A stretch of DNA of 64,000 nucleotides from Acanthochlamys bracteata (Eukaryota; Streptophyta; Magnoliopsida; Pandanales; Velloziaceae), in assembly GCA_019914995.1 (NCBI GenBank), contig CM034138.1, positions 7,136,535 to 7,200,534 of the forward strand, in the 5' to 3' direction. A model generated the notes under the pieces. That model saw only the letters and a list, made by a program, of their open reading frames with translations. It did no database searches and was not told the DNA's origin. Made by a program: the position numbers and the translations under genes. This document shows, piece by piece, positions 15,001 through 30,000 of this stretch (position 1 is its first letter; each line of letters opens with the position of its first letter).

Positions 15001-18000
15001 TAGGAGTCTTAGGAGAGTTGTATCTCAGTAGGAATTCTTGTGGCATTAGAATTGCCAAGTAGTCTTGTAGCAGTCTAGAACTCTAGGAGTGGAGTTCTAT
15101 AGCTATAAATAAGAAGTGCCAGGCACTTCATAGGGTAGGTAGAAAACTCTTTTATTTTCCAATTTTACTTTTCTTTAGCAATTACATTGTCATCGTTAGC
15201 ATATCACACGCTTGTGCGGTTTGAGTACTCTCAAACCATAACACAAACCAATGTAGATAGATAAAAGAGAATGACATCTTGGGGAGATAAAGTTAACCAT
15301 ATCAATCTTTACTGGTTCAAGACCAGAATGGTCTTGATTAGCACTTACCCTAGAAAATTGATATGGATTGCAAGCTCCAACTGTGAGCTATACTAATTTC
15401 AAGTGATTTTAATTGAAATAAAGATATAAGATTATACCGGTAAATGAGTACATATGCATTAGACTGTTATTGGTTATGTTAGTCCCTTTTTTCATCTATT
15501 CGAATGTCCATCTAATAGTTGGCTTAGTGGCTCATTTTGGTTTAGGTTCATAATGGAGCTACATTTGTTGCTATTGATGAATTTAAATTGTCAAATAACA
15601 AGGATCCTGCTTTGCTTATACAAGGTACTGTAGATTTCTTTGCTATATGAACTTCGTTAAGGGAATACAGTTGTCTTAAACTTTTAATTTCATCTTCTTT
15701 TTTTTTTTCTCTAAAAAAATTGGTCTTTAACAGATGATGGAGGTGGAATGGATCCTGAATCCCTACGACGCTGTATGAGTTTTGGTTTTTCAGATAAACA
15801 ATCTGGCTATTCGATTGGACAGTGTATGAAATTTATTATTTTTCATTTGGCTTTCATGCTTGTCGCTAAAGTTTCTTAAGCATCAATCATGTTTTATATC
15901 ATTCAGATGGTAATGGTTTCAAAACTAGTACGATGCGACTTGGAGCAGATGCTATCGTTTTCACTCAACACAGGGATGGAAGGTCAGTCTTTGTACATAG
16001 TTCATGCATAGTCTTATTCCACGCATGAAGTGTCATGTTTTTTCTTTTATTTTTTACTTTTTATAATTTTAAGCTCGGCATGGATTGATCCCACATCACT
16101 TTGATGGTAGTGGGGCACCCACTTACAACCCAAAGTGGGTGCCAATTGCAAGTTCGATGCAATACCAACTCCGAAAATGTGGCTGGACTTTGGGACATAT
16201 CTCTTTTGCTTAATTCAATATTCTTCTAGGAGCTCAAACTTTCTACATTTGTTACTTCTTCTTTGAAGTATTGCTATTATCAGGGCAATCATGGCCTTGC
16301 TTTAATTCAAGATTGAGGTATAGTTTAGGGCCCTGTTTGGCATGTTGTGGTATTTTATTAAATACTATGTATTCTTGAAAACTATGGTGAAATTATAGTA
16401 ACGTATATCAAACGTACTGTTTGGAAAAGATTGTGCCTGGTAAAGTTACTTTTGGGGTATCATGGTAGGACTATTCAATTATGTATTTTACGTATTTGAC
16501 TGTTTTATATTCCTATGTGAGAATCGTAGTTGATAATTCAGCAGTTGAGTTTATTTTTCTGTAGTGTAGTTTTCCCACAAAAACTGGATATCTATTTAAA
16601 TGTTTTACGTTGGTCTTCTGGAGGAGTTTGAGTACTCAATTCCACTTCCATTAACAGCTCTCTATTTTCCAGCAAATCAACCCAAAGTGTTGGCCTTCTT
16701 TCTTATACATTTTTGAGACAAATGGGTGCAGATGATATTGTAGTACCAGTGGTAAGCATAGAACATATTTCTTGTTACTTTCTTTTAGGTAGCTCATGTG
16801 TTCATTGGTTTACTATGTTCTGTTGTGAGTAGAAAAATAATCGAAGTATTGTCTCAGCACTTTACTTCTCTTTAGGTGGACTATACATTTGACACATCAA
16901 CTGGTTCATCGGAGAGGCTTATGTGCCACGGAAAACAACAATTTTCATTGAGTTTGTCTACTCTTTTGAAGTGGTCCCCATTTGCTTCTGAAATAGACTT
17001 GTTGAAGCAAGTATGATTCCTTATTCTTGTTTTTTGTGCATATGTTACTTACAGCACACATGCTTTTTGTTCTTTTTGATTGTTGTGTAGTATTTCTCTG
17101 ATTTAGGGCTTGATTGGTGCGGCTCTCAAGAAGAACAATTTAATTAGAAGCTAAAATCTAGAAGCTCTGGTTTCCTATAAGCTATAATCACAAGCACTGT
17201 CAAAAGGTTATTGCAGCTTTTGAAAAAAGTTAGAAGCTAGAAGCAGTATATAAAGTGTAGCCAATGTGTTTTTAGCTTCTAGAACGAGTTGGAAGCTACA
17301 CGTCTGTTTAAAAGCTCTACTGACTATGCGCTTGCTAAGTTTAATCTCTTGCTGCATATAATTACAAGACATGCATGCATTTGATGCAGCATGATATGAT
17401 TAGGATACTGGAGAAGTATTTTATTGGTTCCATATTCTGGTGAAACATGATGTTATGCTACAGGACTCTGGCATCAGTAAGGATGGCAAAAGACAGAGTT
17501 CAACATGCAGAAAACAGAGCAAAATGAAAGGAAAACTAAGAAATTAACTAGTTCTTCTTGATGTCTTCAACTTCTATTTGCATATACATATATAGGTAGC
17601 CAGGTAGAGAGCTCCCAAGGGCTCGCAACCATAACTCTCAACAGCTAATTCTTGGAAACTTAGTGGATGAAAAGCATGCTCGCCTACCTATCTGTTGGTT
17701 AGTGGTGCTAGCTACATCCAATGGCTGAAATGACTTGCAACATTTCCACCCCTTTGACATGTTGCGAAGTTTGTGATTGCGGCGGTCCGCAGGAGAAGTC
17801 TATTTGTAAGGCTACAACTTCACAAATACTTGATCCTTAAGATCAAGCTTTTGTTTCAGCGATGGCTATCGTCGAATTGTTTCATTTGCTGTTGTGCCTG
17901 CTTAGGTGGAGATGGAAATCATGAAGGGATTGTGTCTTGCTCATGCAGTTGTGTGCCTAGGCTATTAGACAGAGTCGGATCCGTATGAACGAGAGCAATA

Positions 18001-21000
18001 ACGAGCGCAGAGAGGGGTGGTTGACCGTATACAGATTCAAAGGGCATTGTCTTCATGGCCGAATAGGTACTAGTGTTATATGAATACTTTGCCAATGAAG
18101 CAGTCACCTTTCACGGAAAAAATGCAAATACCTTCATTAAAGCGGGCGTTCCTTGACAAAGAAGCGTAAATAGAATTCTAGACCCTTGGTTACTACTTCC
18201 ATTTGATACATTAGAGCGGCCATTTCTTGACAAAGAGGCGTAAAAAGGATTCCAAACCCTTGGTTACTACTTCCATTTGGCCATGTGTTTAGGTATGATA
18301 ATTGTGCTTATAGAAAGAGAAGTTCCTTACAGTTATACAATTCTTTTCAAAAAATGCTCACAAAGATTGGGTTGTGTCACTGATGATGGTCTTCGGATGA
18401 CTATGGAGTTTAATAATTTTTCTGTTGAACACATCTGCTCCGGATTAAATGGATTTATGTTATTAGAGAAATTGGACATTTCGCTGGATCTGATTTATAA
18501 TCGAACAGAATAGGAAAAACGTAACTGATGCCAAGCAAATAAGATAAAGATTAGTTTGTTGTTGTTGTTGAATGCATCCGCTTTAGAGGATGCCATAGCC
18601 AAGTAAGGATACTTAAGTGGAATAAATCGGCAAACTAGGAAAGACGATCTATGGCAATCAAAGATATATTTGCCGTCAAACAAAGGTATAGCTCGTCGAA
18701 GTACATGGAGATGTCGAATCCCCATGCAGTTTGGGATGGCTGCAAGATACTAGCAGGTTGCAAGGAAGAGGTCTTTGCTCGAATATAGGTGTCACAGACA
18801 ACAATGTAAGAGTGTACATCCCTTGTAATTCATGGCCAATACATTGTAGCCAGCATTTGAGTGTGCGGACTCGATCGTTGTGCCATTCTTGGGTGAGTTG
18901 TGCGCGTCGAGCAATAATTCTTGGCAGAGGGATGGAAATGCAGGAACTCGTGTACGCCCATTTTGTGGGAAAATGCTTTTGCTGGATGTAGCTTCTTAGG
19001 AGAGCGACCGAAGAGTGGGATCCTTCTGTTGTGTTTGACGAAGAGCCTTTCAAAAGGTTTAGTGAATAGTTGTAAGAGTGGCCAAAAAACTCGTAAGACA
19101 TGATACAGGTCATTTGCTACTATGTTTTCTTATCGTGCCTGTATTCAATGGCGTAGTTTTTCCAAACAATTTCAGAAGCTATTTGTGTAGTTAAAATTTT
19201 GAAATAAAGTGGTTTATTTGGATAAGAAAATGTTGACCTAAGAGATACAGGTACCAGTGTTGTTTAACCAAATCCAAGTGATGAGTTTCTGCTCATAAGT
19301 GGACTTAGCACGTGCTGCCCCTATAATAGCTTTGCTAAAATAGGCTCTTATGCATGGTCATTTGTTTAGAGATAAAACATCGAATTCTTTGTCTCGATGC
19401 GTTAGTCTCTACTATGATGGGTCCGGTGAAGTTAGGACTGCAAAATTAGGATTCATGGACATGGCAGCGTCCATGACCATTATCCAGGTAAACTCTTTCT
19501 TCAAGTGTAGTCAATGTTGCTGCCAACTTACTATAATGTTCAATGGAACTACGTTTAATATCCTATCAGCTCCAATAATCTTCTTAAAGCAGTGACTAAA
19601 CACAGGGTAGGCCATTTGATCATTGCTTGAATTTTGGAAGGATCAACAACTATCCCATAGGCAGAGACAATATGCTTAGGTACTCGAAGGTGGGCAGCCA
19701 AAATGACACTGTGGTTAGCCCGGCATCGTACCTTCTTCAATAGCGAGAGAATCAATTGAAAATGTTATAAGTGTTCCTGCCAAGAAGGTTGTACACGAGA
19801 GTGTCGTAAGAAAAAAGTAACCCAAATTTATGAAGTAGGGGTGAAGAACCTCACAAGAGATTGGAATATGGCTAGTGCGTTTGGGAGTACAAAAGATAGG
19901 ATTAGGAATTCAGAATGGCCATCATGAGAGTGGAGCTCCGTTTTGTGCACATTATCATTGTGCGTGCCAATCTGATGGTAACCAGACTTGAGGTCCAATT
20001 TGCATTATGGAGTTATCCATTAATACGTCAATGATAGGGGAGGAGAAGGTAGAGTTCAGGCGGATGATGCCTTGTGTAAGTGTCTCTTGGATTGTATGCT
20101 CGATCTTAGCTTTTTGATTGTATGGGTATCGATAAGGATGCAGGTTATCAGCGATTGCACCTAGAAATAAGGAATACGAACATACGATAATTGTAAGAAT
20201 GATGGGAGGAAGGCCTTGGGGAGGAAGGAATATCGCCAAAATGTTGGTTAAGCAATTCTTGAAGGTCCACGGGGACATGGCCAGTGGCTGTGGTGTCTTC
20301 TCATGATGTAACTGTGGAGAGAGCCAGTGTCTGCAATACTGGTGAGGCGGAAGATGGCACCCGCCCGAATGCCCCGTAGGATGAATTTCTGGCCTTGTAG
20401 GGAGAAACACATATCAAATTGTTCTAGGTACAGATAACACATCCTAAACTCTCTAGCCACTGGATGACCACAAATGTGTCAAATCCTCCTAGCAGGAAGG
20501 GGTTGGCATCTACTAAAAGCTTTGCACCTGCATGGATATAGGAATCTGGCCATAAAGACCTCATGTATAAAGTTTATAATCCGCGAGTTCTAGAGGATTT
20601 ACTGCTGTAGAGGACAAGTGTAGCTGCTTTGCCAAGCATGCTGTGACTGTCATGAAAATTGTGCGTGCTCCTGAATTGATGACAATGAACACCTTTCGCC
20701 TTTTAATTCATCCAGCGGCGTGGATGGTCTAATGGCCATCAATCCATGTATCCATCAATCCATGTATCGTAAAGTAGAGATAAGAGTGGCATATTCAGGG
20801 AGGACGTCTCTTGCAATCTCCGCATTTGTTCCATCATCTTCATGGCTAGCAATGCCATAGAGATGATAATAGCAACGATGGGAACTATCGTATTTGGCAT
20901 TATAGTATAACATAGTTCTTTTTTCGATGTAGATGTCTGTTGGTGTCAGTTCAATGGGCTGTAGACCAGCTCCTTAAATAACAGGCAGATGCGTCTGCAT

Positions 21001-24000
21001 AGTGCTAATGGAAGTGTTAGCAGGGGAAACAGAGGTTGTGGATGCTGCATGAGAAGGTAACCTTGAGATAGTAGTGTGAGTAGGAAACGAAGGCCACTAA
21101 CAGGTTCTAAATACAACTTTTGTTTGTACAACTTGCAAGCATATAGGCTGTTTGAAGTTCCTGCAGCTGACAAGTGATGACCTCCAATGCGATCTTCTTA
21201 TTGAGTCCTCCACAAAATCTCTTAATAAGATCTAGTAGTAGCAAATGGCATTCACATGTGTCGGTTTCCAAATGAGATCTGATACTTTGGTTACCATATC
21301 CGAGAGAGATGCTGCAATGCATAACTTATGTTTTTGAAAGCTGTTGAGGAGAAATAATGTGATACCACATCAAAGAGTTTCTCCTAAGAATGCGTGGCTG
21401 AATACATGGTTGCTATTGCTACTCTTTCTAGTGAATATGTTCCATAGTAATGGAAATATTGCAGAATACAACCATTCTTGAGGAGCAGTCCCATCGAACA
21501 AAGGCAGCCTATGTCTGTCCCGCGAGGTGGTGGCAACAGAAATTCAAATGGGGCCATGGGTGTTGGTTGCCAGTGTCTCTTGGTAGGTGAAAATTGTGTT
21601 GGGTGTAAGGTATTGAAAAATGGAAGGTGGAGAAGGTGCTGAAAATCCAGCCAAAGGAGCTAGGAATTATCCAGGGTACTGAAACTGAATGCAGGAAGGG
21701 AAGACAGCCATTGGATATATTATTATGGAGGTAAATTTTGGGAGGAAGCAAAGATGAGAATCGGGGCAGTATGTGTTAGCATAGTAGCTATGATGGGCAT
21801 CGGAACGGACAAGCGAAGGGAGAGGGTGGGTTTAAGTACATTTCTTGGATGTATTCTTGGCGAACTTAGTTCCTTATTAGAGGTTAGCGATGAAGGGTCA
21901 GGACCCCATTGACTTTGTGCCATTTCTTTCATTAGATCCCATTGACTCTGTGCCATTTCTCTCATTAGTTTGTATGCTTCAGACTGATCAACTGAAAGTT
22001 GATCAGGGCCAGAGCTCTAGTAAAATGAGAGCTTGTGGTTGGACAGGGATGCTGGCGGTCGCTAGAAGTTTTCCTCCGTTGGCGAGGACAGTTAACAGGC
22101 GTATTTGGTTTTCCTGCCATTGTATAGGAACAAGTCTTAGGATCATTACTCAAATACCAATGTTATGCTAGGAGGACTAGTAGCGTTAAGGATAGCAAAA
22201 AACAGAGTTCAGAAGGTAGGAAAAAAATGATAGGAAAAAGTAAGAGTGAATAAACTACATTCTTCTTGATTCCTTAAGCTTTTATTTGCATACACATATA
22301 TAGGAACTCAGGGGAGACACTGCTCCTGGGGGCTTAGAGCCAAAACTCCTAATAGCTAATTCTTGGAAACATAGTGGATTAAAAGCATGGCATCAGTCTG
22401 TTAGTTGTGGTGCCAGCTTCATCTAGCATTGTGCCAACAGCCGAAATGGCGTTCGCAATACATGAAGCAAGACTGATGCTACTTTGTTGTGAATCAGTAA
22501 ATTTACTTTTGCATTTATTAGCTATGCCATTTTATCCTAGTGCTACTTAGGATACTTAACATGTTTCCAACCATCACAAGAGCATAGATTATGCCCCCCA
22601 CCATAATATTTGTGCCCTACAGCATATGGCATTATATACACAAAATTAATAAACTTGAATTAGATGCTTTGCTGGAGTTATAACCAATGGTTTCTAAAGG
22701 TTTGTCTTAGTGCTGTTTTGACATCCTGACTTGACTTTTGTTACCCATAGACCTGTTTGCATAAAGAGTCACTGTAGGACTTCAATTTTTATTTGCCATG
22801 GTCTACCATTATCTCATCAGAATTTAGTATTCACTTTTTCTTTGGATTTAATGAGCAGTTTAATGACATAGGACTTCATGGAACAAAAATCATTGTGTAC
22901 AACCTATGGCATAATGATGATGGTGTCTTAGAGCTCGACTTCGCATCTGATTCTGAGGTAACAATTTTGAACTTCTGTTCAGTTGGTAGATTTATTCTTT
23001 GTTAAACATAACCTCCTGCATCCTAAATGAAACTGCTTAACTTTTGCAAATAGTTTATGTAATTTATCAGTTGCACCTTTCTGACAGATGTGGTAGCCTG
23101 TGGACTTGTGGTTTAAAAAAGGAAATAATTTTTATGCAGTATCCTTAAGTTCTGCTGCAATTAGCAATCTCGTAATGCTGAACTTTCAGAGTTTTTTGGA
23201 GGATGTCTATTCTATTGATATATTTGTTAAAGGGGAGATTAAGATTTAGGTTATCCATCCTGCCTGTTATCGCATTATTCTATTTTGATCTTAATTGTTT
23301 TGAACTGGAATTGAGTTTTATCATGCTGGACCTGCTTTGCAGGATATCTTAATCAGTGGATCGCACAAGAACATGCGGACAAACAATGCTGTCAAGTTAC
23401 TAAATGAAAACTATGTAGCAAATAGATTGTATCATTCTCTTCGAGTAAGTGATGTGCTGAACTTCTCAAAATGAAGTTTATGGTTTTGTGTTTTGACATT
23501 TATATTTGTTTGCACAGGCATACTTGTCCATTCTATACCTGAGAATTCCTGTGAACTTTAGAATAATTTTGCGAGGAAAAGGAGTGGATTACCACAGAAT
23601 AGTCCATGATTTAAAATATGTGGAGTGTATCAAATACAAGCCTCAAGTTGGAGGAAAAGTTGAGGTACGTCACATCCTAAACTCTATTTAGTTTTTTTGG
23701 TACAAGTTAATGCAATTGCAATACACAAAAGACTACTCGTGTTTGTTTTTCCTGTGAGCAATCAATCGTCTGTTTTAAATTCTTTGGTACCATTGACTTG
23801 ATGAGAATAGTATAGTCTATCCACCTAGTTTGGTCTCGGTCTATATCTAATAGTTTCAAAGTTTCAAATATGGTGGAACTGAGTGTTGAGATACAGTAGT
23901 AAAGATAGAGACCAAGTGTCAAGCAATTTCTGGCCATTTCCTTTGCCACTTTCATGATGATTGGTCAATTAAGGTGAAATTTGTGCTAAGATCCGTCTAT

Positions 24001-27000
24001 GCTATAAATCCCATCTGATTGCTTAAATCTTTCAATTGAAGTTTGGAATCTGACATTTTTTTATGTCCATTGTACTCTCAGGCACAAAGATTACTCCTAC
24101 ACAACTCGCAAGCATATTCCACTATTTTCTAAATAGTATGTTTTAGGAATATGCATGTCAATTTCTGTTGAAGTATCTATGTAATATATAAAGAGTTCTT
24201 CTTCAACATAACTTTATCCCATTAAGTGGGTCACATGGATTTGGATACATGTTCAAAGAATCCATGCCACAAATGGGATTTTTCGAATGGCAACCAATCC
24301 AACTCATAAACCCAATTGTCGCTTTGATATATGATTGTGTAGAACATCTTATCCAAAGTACATGTGAGTGTTGTTGGTGTAATGCATTTGTGGAAAACAA
24401 ACTGCTATGTACTAGGGCTGTTTTAGCGTTTATGTGCTTCAGCTATAATGTATTAATAATAACTGCTTTATATAGCTTGGAGCCTTGGAATGAATTAATA
24501 TTTCATAAACTTAATGATTCTTCATTTAACCATATATCGACATATTAAGCCTAATATATAAAAGTGGTCTTGATGAGTAGCACTATATGTGGAATTGTCA
24601 CATGTTATAGTATGACTCTTCACAAAGTGGACTGCTATTCTTAGGTCAAAATGACCCTAATATGCACTGAGAATGGTGTTTTGATGGATTGGACAAATAA
24701 TCATTAAACTTAGGAAGTATTAATTCGTTATAATGAAACCAATTGTTTATTGACACATCAATATTAAAGCATGTCATGGCTGAAACAACTCTGATGCGTA
24801 TAGTAGTTTTTTGTGTGCAAATGAATACCTTCTTTTGCCAATTTTTTTCTCTAGCATTAAAAATTTTTGATATCCTTGATTGATTAAGTTTACCTTTTGA
24901 TATCCTTGAATCTTTCTCTTAATTATCTCTTTCCAGGGGGAAGTGGTCACATTTCTTGGATTTCTTCGTGATGCTCCAAACATTAATGTTCATGGTTTCA
25001 ACATATACCACAAGAATCGTCTGATTTTGGTAATGTTTTTGTTTCAATCAATTATGGGCTATTGCTGTTAGTTATTCTTTCTTATCACCTTTTCTTGTAG
25101 ATGTTGTTAAGAAGGAACCAAATGTCCTTGAAAATTGTGTCACTTAGAATTTTTACTTTTTCTTTTTTTGGTAAATCCCCCTAATTATGTTTTTAAATTG
25201 AGGAAGCCTTTTAGAAAGATGGTTTTACTAATTAAGTGTATAATGAACTTGCACAAGTTGAAATGGTCACTAGAAAATCTTTTCTTACATTTATTTGATG
25301 GAAATGGAATGTCAATGGACTTTTCTCGAAGTTTATTTGCAACAATTCTATTTGATTCCTAATCCCATTCCTTGCAACAATTCTGATTTGATTCCCAATT
25401 CCCTCTCTCTCTCTCTCTTAATACCTTTACATCCTGTCTTGAAGCTATGTTAGCTCTTGATTTACCTATTTATTTCTCTTCTTCATTGTAATTATAACCA
25501 AGTCTTAAAAATAATTATAAATAATATTGGTTCTCTTTCTTAAACTTAGGAAATCAAGACCTTCAGAATCAAGTTCCACTATAATGATATTAACTCCCAA
25601 ATGCATTTCATACTTAACATCCTTTTGTTGTTTTCAAAATTGTCTTTTAAAACTTAGTCCAAACGAATTGAGTTCTTAACTTATTTAGAACAAAGTCATG
25701 ATGTACAAACTAACAATAACACCTCCATCCACCTCCACCCCCGTACAACATGCTTACGACATTCATATTAACAATTACCTTCTTATGTAAGAGTACCCAA
25801 CCACCCATACATGCCATAAGTTACACTTATGCCTTTGAGAACATTTTCTACATATATGAATATTTTTAATATTTTACAAACTATTAACTTGGTTTACTAA
25901 CACATTGGCGTATAAGCTGCATACATGGTTGCTGTCGGGTAACTTAGCTATTGAAAGACTCGGTACATGTTTAATTCCTATACAACGTGGTATTTGATCA
26001 TAAAGTTTACTAAGTTAGTCTTATTTATAAAAGTATTCATATACGTAAGTATATATGGTGAGCTATACTTAAAAAATACCTTTTCTAGATTACTTACAAT
26101 ATTTCTAAATATTGTTTGAAAGTTGGAGTTATTCTTTCTTTTGATTCCCCCTTGCACTTTTATATAAAATTTCAATGTTATTATTTTGTTTCTCTACAAA
26201 GTTTCATTGTATCTACATATGCCATGTTTCACATGCTTTTTTTGAGCAAATTTTGGGTTAGTACTGTACAAAGTTTTAAAAAAAAATTGGAGGATGGGTA
26301 ACTTGTACGTCATGAATTGTACGTACAATTTTTTGTTTCAAAAAATTATAAAAAAATTCTAGAAAGTTCCTTTTTTTTTTCCCAAAATGCTCTACTTTTT
26401 AGGTACCAAAATATGGCCATAATTGTACTATTGAAGTTTTTGTTTCCTTTTTAGTGAATTGGCAAATCAGGATTGGGGTATGTATTATTTAGCTTGGCCC
26501 TAGGCAATGAGTTTTGAAGGTATATATTTTAGTTTTCAATAATTTGTCCTATCAATGGTCTCATCAACTTCTATAAAATGCAAACAAGAAATTGCTATCT
26601 ACAGGGAAGCTTGAGTTCTTTGCCGGTATTTTCTAAGGTTAGCAATTTGGGTTCTTAGTTGGGTTTTGTTTGGGTAAATATATATAGTTAGACATAATTG
26701 CTCAACACTCACCGGACCAATATATGTACATGTATCAAAATTGCGAACCTTAACTAATTCACTTAATAGTTGGTTGCGTTTGGGTCAACTCATTTAATAA
26801 ACGAGGTTTATTATTTTACCATTTAATTATGCCCTCCACAGCCATCTCATATAAATATATAATAAAGCAAACTTAGATAAATAAGAAATCAAATTATAAT
26901 CGCATATAGAGGTAATAGTAAAATTAAGGTAATATTAGCAATAACACAACAATATACCATAACAAATGAAAGCTTGCATTGCATTCTTCAATTCTAGTCT

Positions 27001-30000
27001 CAACTCTCAAGAACACAACTTAATTACTATAACAATAATGAATTAAATTACAACTTCCAGCAGAGAATTAAGAGTAAAATTTGCTTTAATACAATAAGAT
27101 AATAGTTATAGAAACCAATGATGCAATAAGTTCGTGGCTATCACAATAAGTTCATGGCTCGATAATGTCGCTTTCTTTTGTTAGCTGATGTTACAAAAAC
27201 AGTAAATGTCTAAAGTAAATTAAAAGATTGCAGTAATCATGAACCATCAGGCCTTTGGATGCTCTTAATGTAACAAGCAGCTTTTGAGATACAAGTTTAT
27301 ATTTTTTCTTCGTATAAAGGACGACACTAATGTACATGATGACGACGACGATGATCATTAGCCCACGATGTGGCAGCAATCATTGGGTTCGAGACAATGA
27401 TCAATATAAGGGTTATAGAAATTGATGACAGGAGAATGATTAGATAGAAGAGGAGATAGAAATTCTTGTTTTGGGTGAACTTTTGACGAAATCTATGGTT
27501 GTGAAGTTAGGGTCTGTATGAGAGGCGCGATCGTTGCTTCAATTGCTTGCGAATCAACGACGAAGACAACAACGGTGGATGAGGAGATAGGAGGGAGAAG
27601 AGAAGGAATTTTGGCCGCATGTAAGGAGAAATCACATAGGGGTGGAGAATCCCCGTAGGAGCTAGATAGAGACGAGCTCGTGGAGAGAAAAGAAGAAAAA
27701 AAATAAGAGAGGAAAAGAAAGAATAAAAAAGATAATTTAGTTTACATTTGGGTTGATATGAAAATAACTTGAACTTGTTTAAATTATGGTGTCAATTTCA
27801 GGTTGACTCGACAACTTAATGAGCTCTTACTTTGCTTGCTTTTATTGGTGATAGTAATGGTGCGGAGTCGGGGGATGGTTACTAGTACTGGGACTGATTT
27901 CGATGCGAGGAATGCCTACTCAACATACAAGGAAATGGGGTATGACTAAAGGAGTGAAAAGGAAAGGGAAAAAAACTCTTTTTCCGCCTGACTTTTTGGT
28001 CTTAAGAATGCTGGGTTTAAGAACGAGTAATTGCCCTTCTCCAACCTTTACTGCCCGACCGAGAGTGGGCAAAAGTGATTGAATCCATATAAACCCGAAC
28101 CCGATTTTGATGGTACAGATCGAGTTCACGGGTTGGGTTAGGATTTTGCCACTCTTAATATTTCATGATAATGCATTCAGGATTTTCCCTTTGGGTATTG
28201 TGTTTTATTTCTATTATTATCCTTTAACACTCACTATCTCATTTTTTTCCACTTTTCTCACTCCTACCACAATATTTCATATATTTTCGTTCTCCATTCT
28301 AGTATTGCCTTTTTTTGTTTTCCCTCATCTACTAGTACTGGGACTGATTTCGATGCGAGGAATGCCTGCTCAACATACAAGGAAATGGGGTATGACTAAA
28401 GGAGTGAAAAGGAAAGGGGAAAAAACTCTTTTATCGCCTGATTTTTTGGTCTTAAGAATGCTGGGTTTAAGAACGAGTAATTGCCCTTCTCCAACCTTTA
28501 CTGCCCGACCGAGAGTGGGCAAAAGTGATTGAATCCATATAAACCCGAACCCGATTTTGATGGTACAGATCGAGTTCACGGGTTGGGTTAGGATTTTGCC
28601 ACTCTTAATATTTCATGATAATGCATTCAGGGTTTTCCCTTTGGGTATTGTGTTTTATTTCTATTATTATCCTTTAACACTCACTATCTCATTTTCTTCC
28701 ACTTTTCTCACTCCTACCACAATATTTCATATATTTTCGTTCTCCATTCTAGTATTGCCTTTTTTTGTTTTCCCTCATCTACTAGTACTGGGACTGATTT
28801 CGATGCGAGGAATGCCTGCTCAACATACAAGGAAATGGGGTATGACTAAAGGAGTGAAAAGGAAAGGGGAAAAAACTCTTTTATCGCCTGATTTTTTGGT
28901 CTTAAGAATGCTGGGTTTAAGAACGAGTAATTGCCCTTCTCCAACCTTTACTGCCCGACCGAGAGTGGACACAAGTGATTGAACCCATATAAGGCCGAAC
29001 CCGAACCCGATTTTGATGGTACAGATCGAGTTCACGAGTTGGGTTAGGATTTTGCCACTCCTAATATTTCATGATAATGCATTCAGGGTTTTCCCTTTGG
29101 GTATTGTGTTTTATTACTATTATTATCCTTTAACAGTCACTATCTCGTTTTCTTCCACTTTTCTCACTCCTACCACAATATTTCATATATTTTTGTTCTC
29201 CGTTCTAGTATTGCCTTTTTTTGTTTCCCCTCATCTACTAGTAGAGTTTGCTTCATAAGATTCTTATACCAACAAACCTGTCTACTCTTCTGAACAATGC
29301 ATGCATTTCAGATTCTAGATTCGCATGATGTACTGCTATTGACACGTCTTTATTTATCATCACTTGCAGCCCTTTTGGAAAGTTGCAAGCAATTCGTATG
29401 GCAAAGGCAAAGGTGTTGTTGGTAAGAATGTTGCAATTCATTGCATGCACAGTTCAGATATTATACATTATGACATATGATCACCTTTGCCAATTTAATT
29501 GTTGAACACTATTTTTGAATTGGCAGGATTGCTGGAGGCTAATTTTATTAAACCTACTCATGATAAGCAAGATTTTGAGAAGTCTATCCTTTTTCAAAAG
29601 CTGGAAACACGACTGAAAGAGATCACGTATGAGTATTGGTAATCTTTCCCTTCTGGCCTTATTTATTGTTTATACTTTTCTGAACAGTGATTGTGAGATT
29701 TTTTGAGATTTTATTGGGATGATTTTACTCGAACTCAAAGTAAATTTGCAAATGACCTTCTGAAATATGTGAAAAAAAAAATACTATTGAAACTAGCTGA
29801 CATGCATCCAGGTCTCCCATGTTAGAGTTAGTATGACACCCTTGCTACGCTTAGAAGTAACCTTAGATCTGCAAGTGCATATAACTTGTTTTAAATTTAA
29901 ATATATAAGTGCACTACCTTCCTCTTTGTTTGTATTACCACTGTCCCCTCAACTCGTGGATCTCGTATTTGGATTTTTTTATGATTGCCTATTTTTGCAA

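Larger units (their letters stand above)
17451..22460 (-). mobile_element. old Ty3/gypsy element, chromovirus-like (Reina-sized), in MORC intron 8
   Basis: A complete but badly decayed LTR element of 5.0 kb lies on the minus strand, opposite to the host gene. It has two LTRs (17451-17742 and 22161-22460) and a 5-bp target duplication CATGA at 17446-17450 and 22461-22465. A purine tract complement (TTTCCACCCC) adjoins the left LTR, and a tRNA-Met-like primer site (TGGTAT...) adjoins the right LTR. Recognisable remains are a gag-like part (about 21500-22150), reverse transcriptase (about 19550-20410), an RNase H / integrase junction (about 18680-19110) and the integrase C-terminal part (about 17920-18110). 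The LTRs share only about three quarters of their bases by eye, so it is old. It carries very many breaks. Short LTRs and total size fit the Reina lineage; that assignment is inference. Confidence 0.85.

Noticed and set aside
24249-24548. 99-codon open frame in MORC intron 11
   Set aside because: It is unlike any known protein, with no splice context. Its size is expected by chance in AT-rich intron DNA.
28107-28982. Two near-identical 141-codon open frames
   Set aside because: They lie in the 450-bp tandem repeat within a MORC intron. Their likeness comes from the repeat, they have no similarity to known proteins, and shifted versions occur on both strands.
27881-29232. Possible CRISPR-like or functional regular array
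   Set aside because: The units are 450 bp and head to tail, without short repeats and unique spacers, and the host is a plant.
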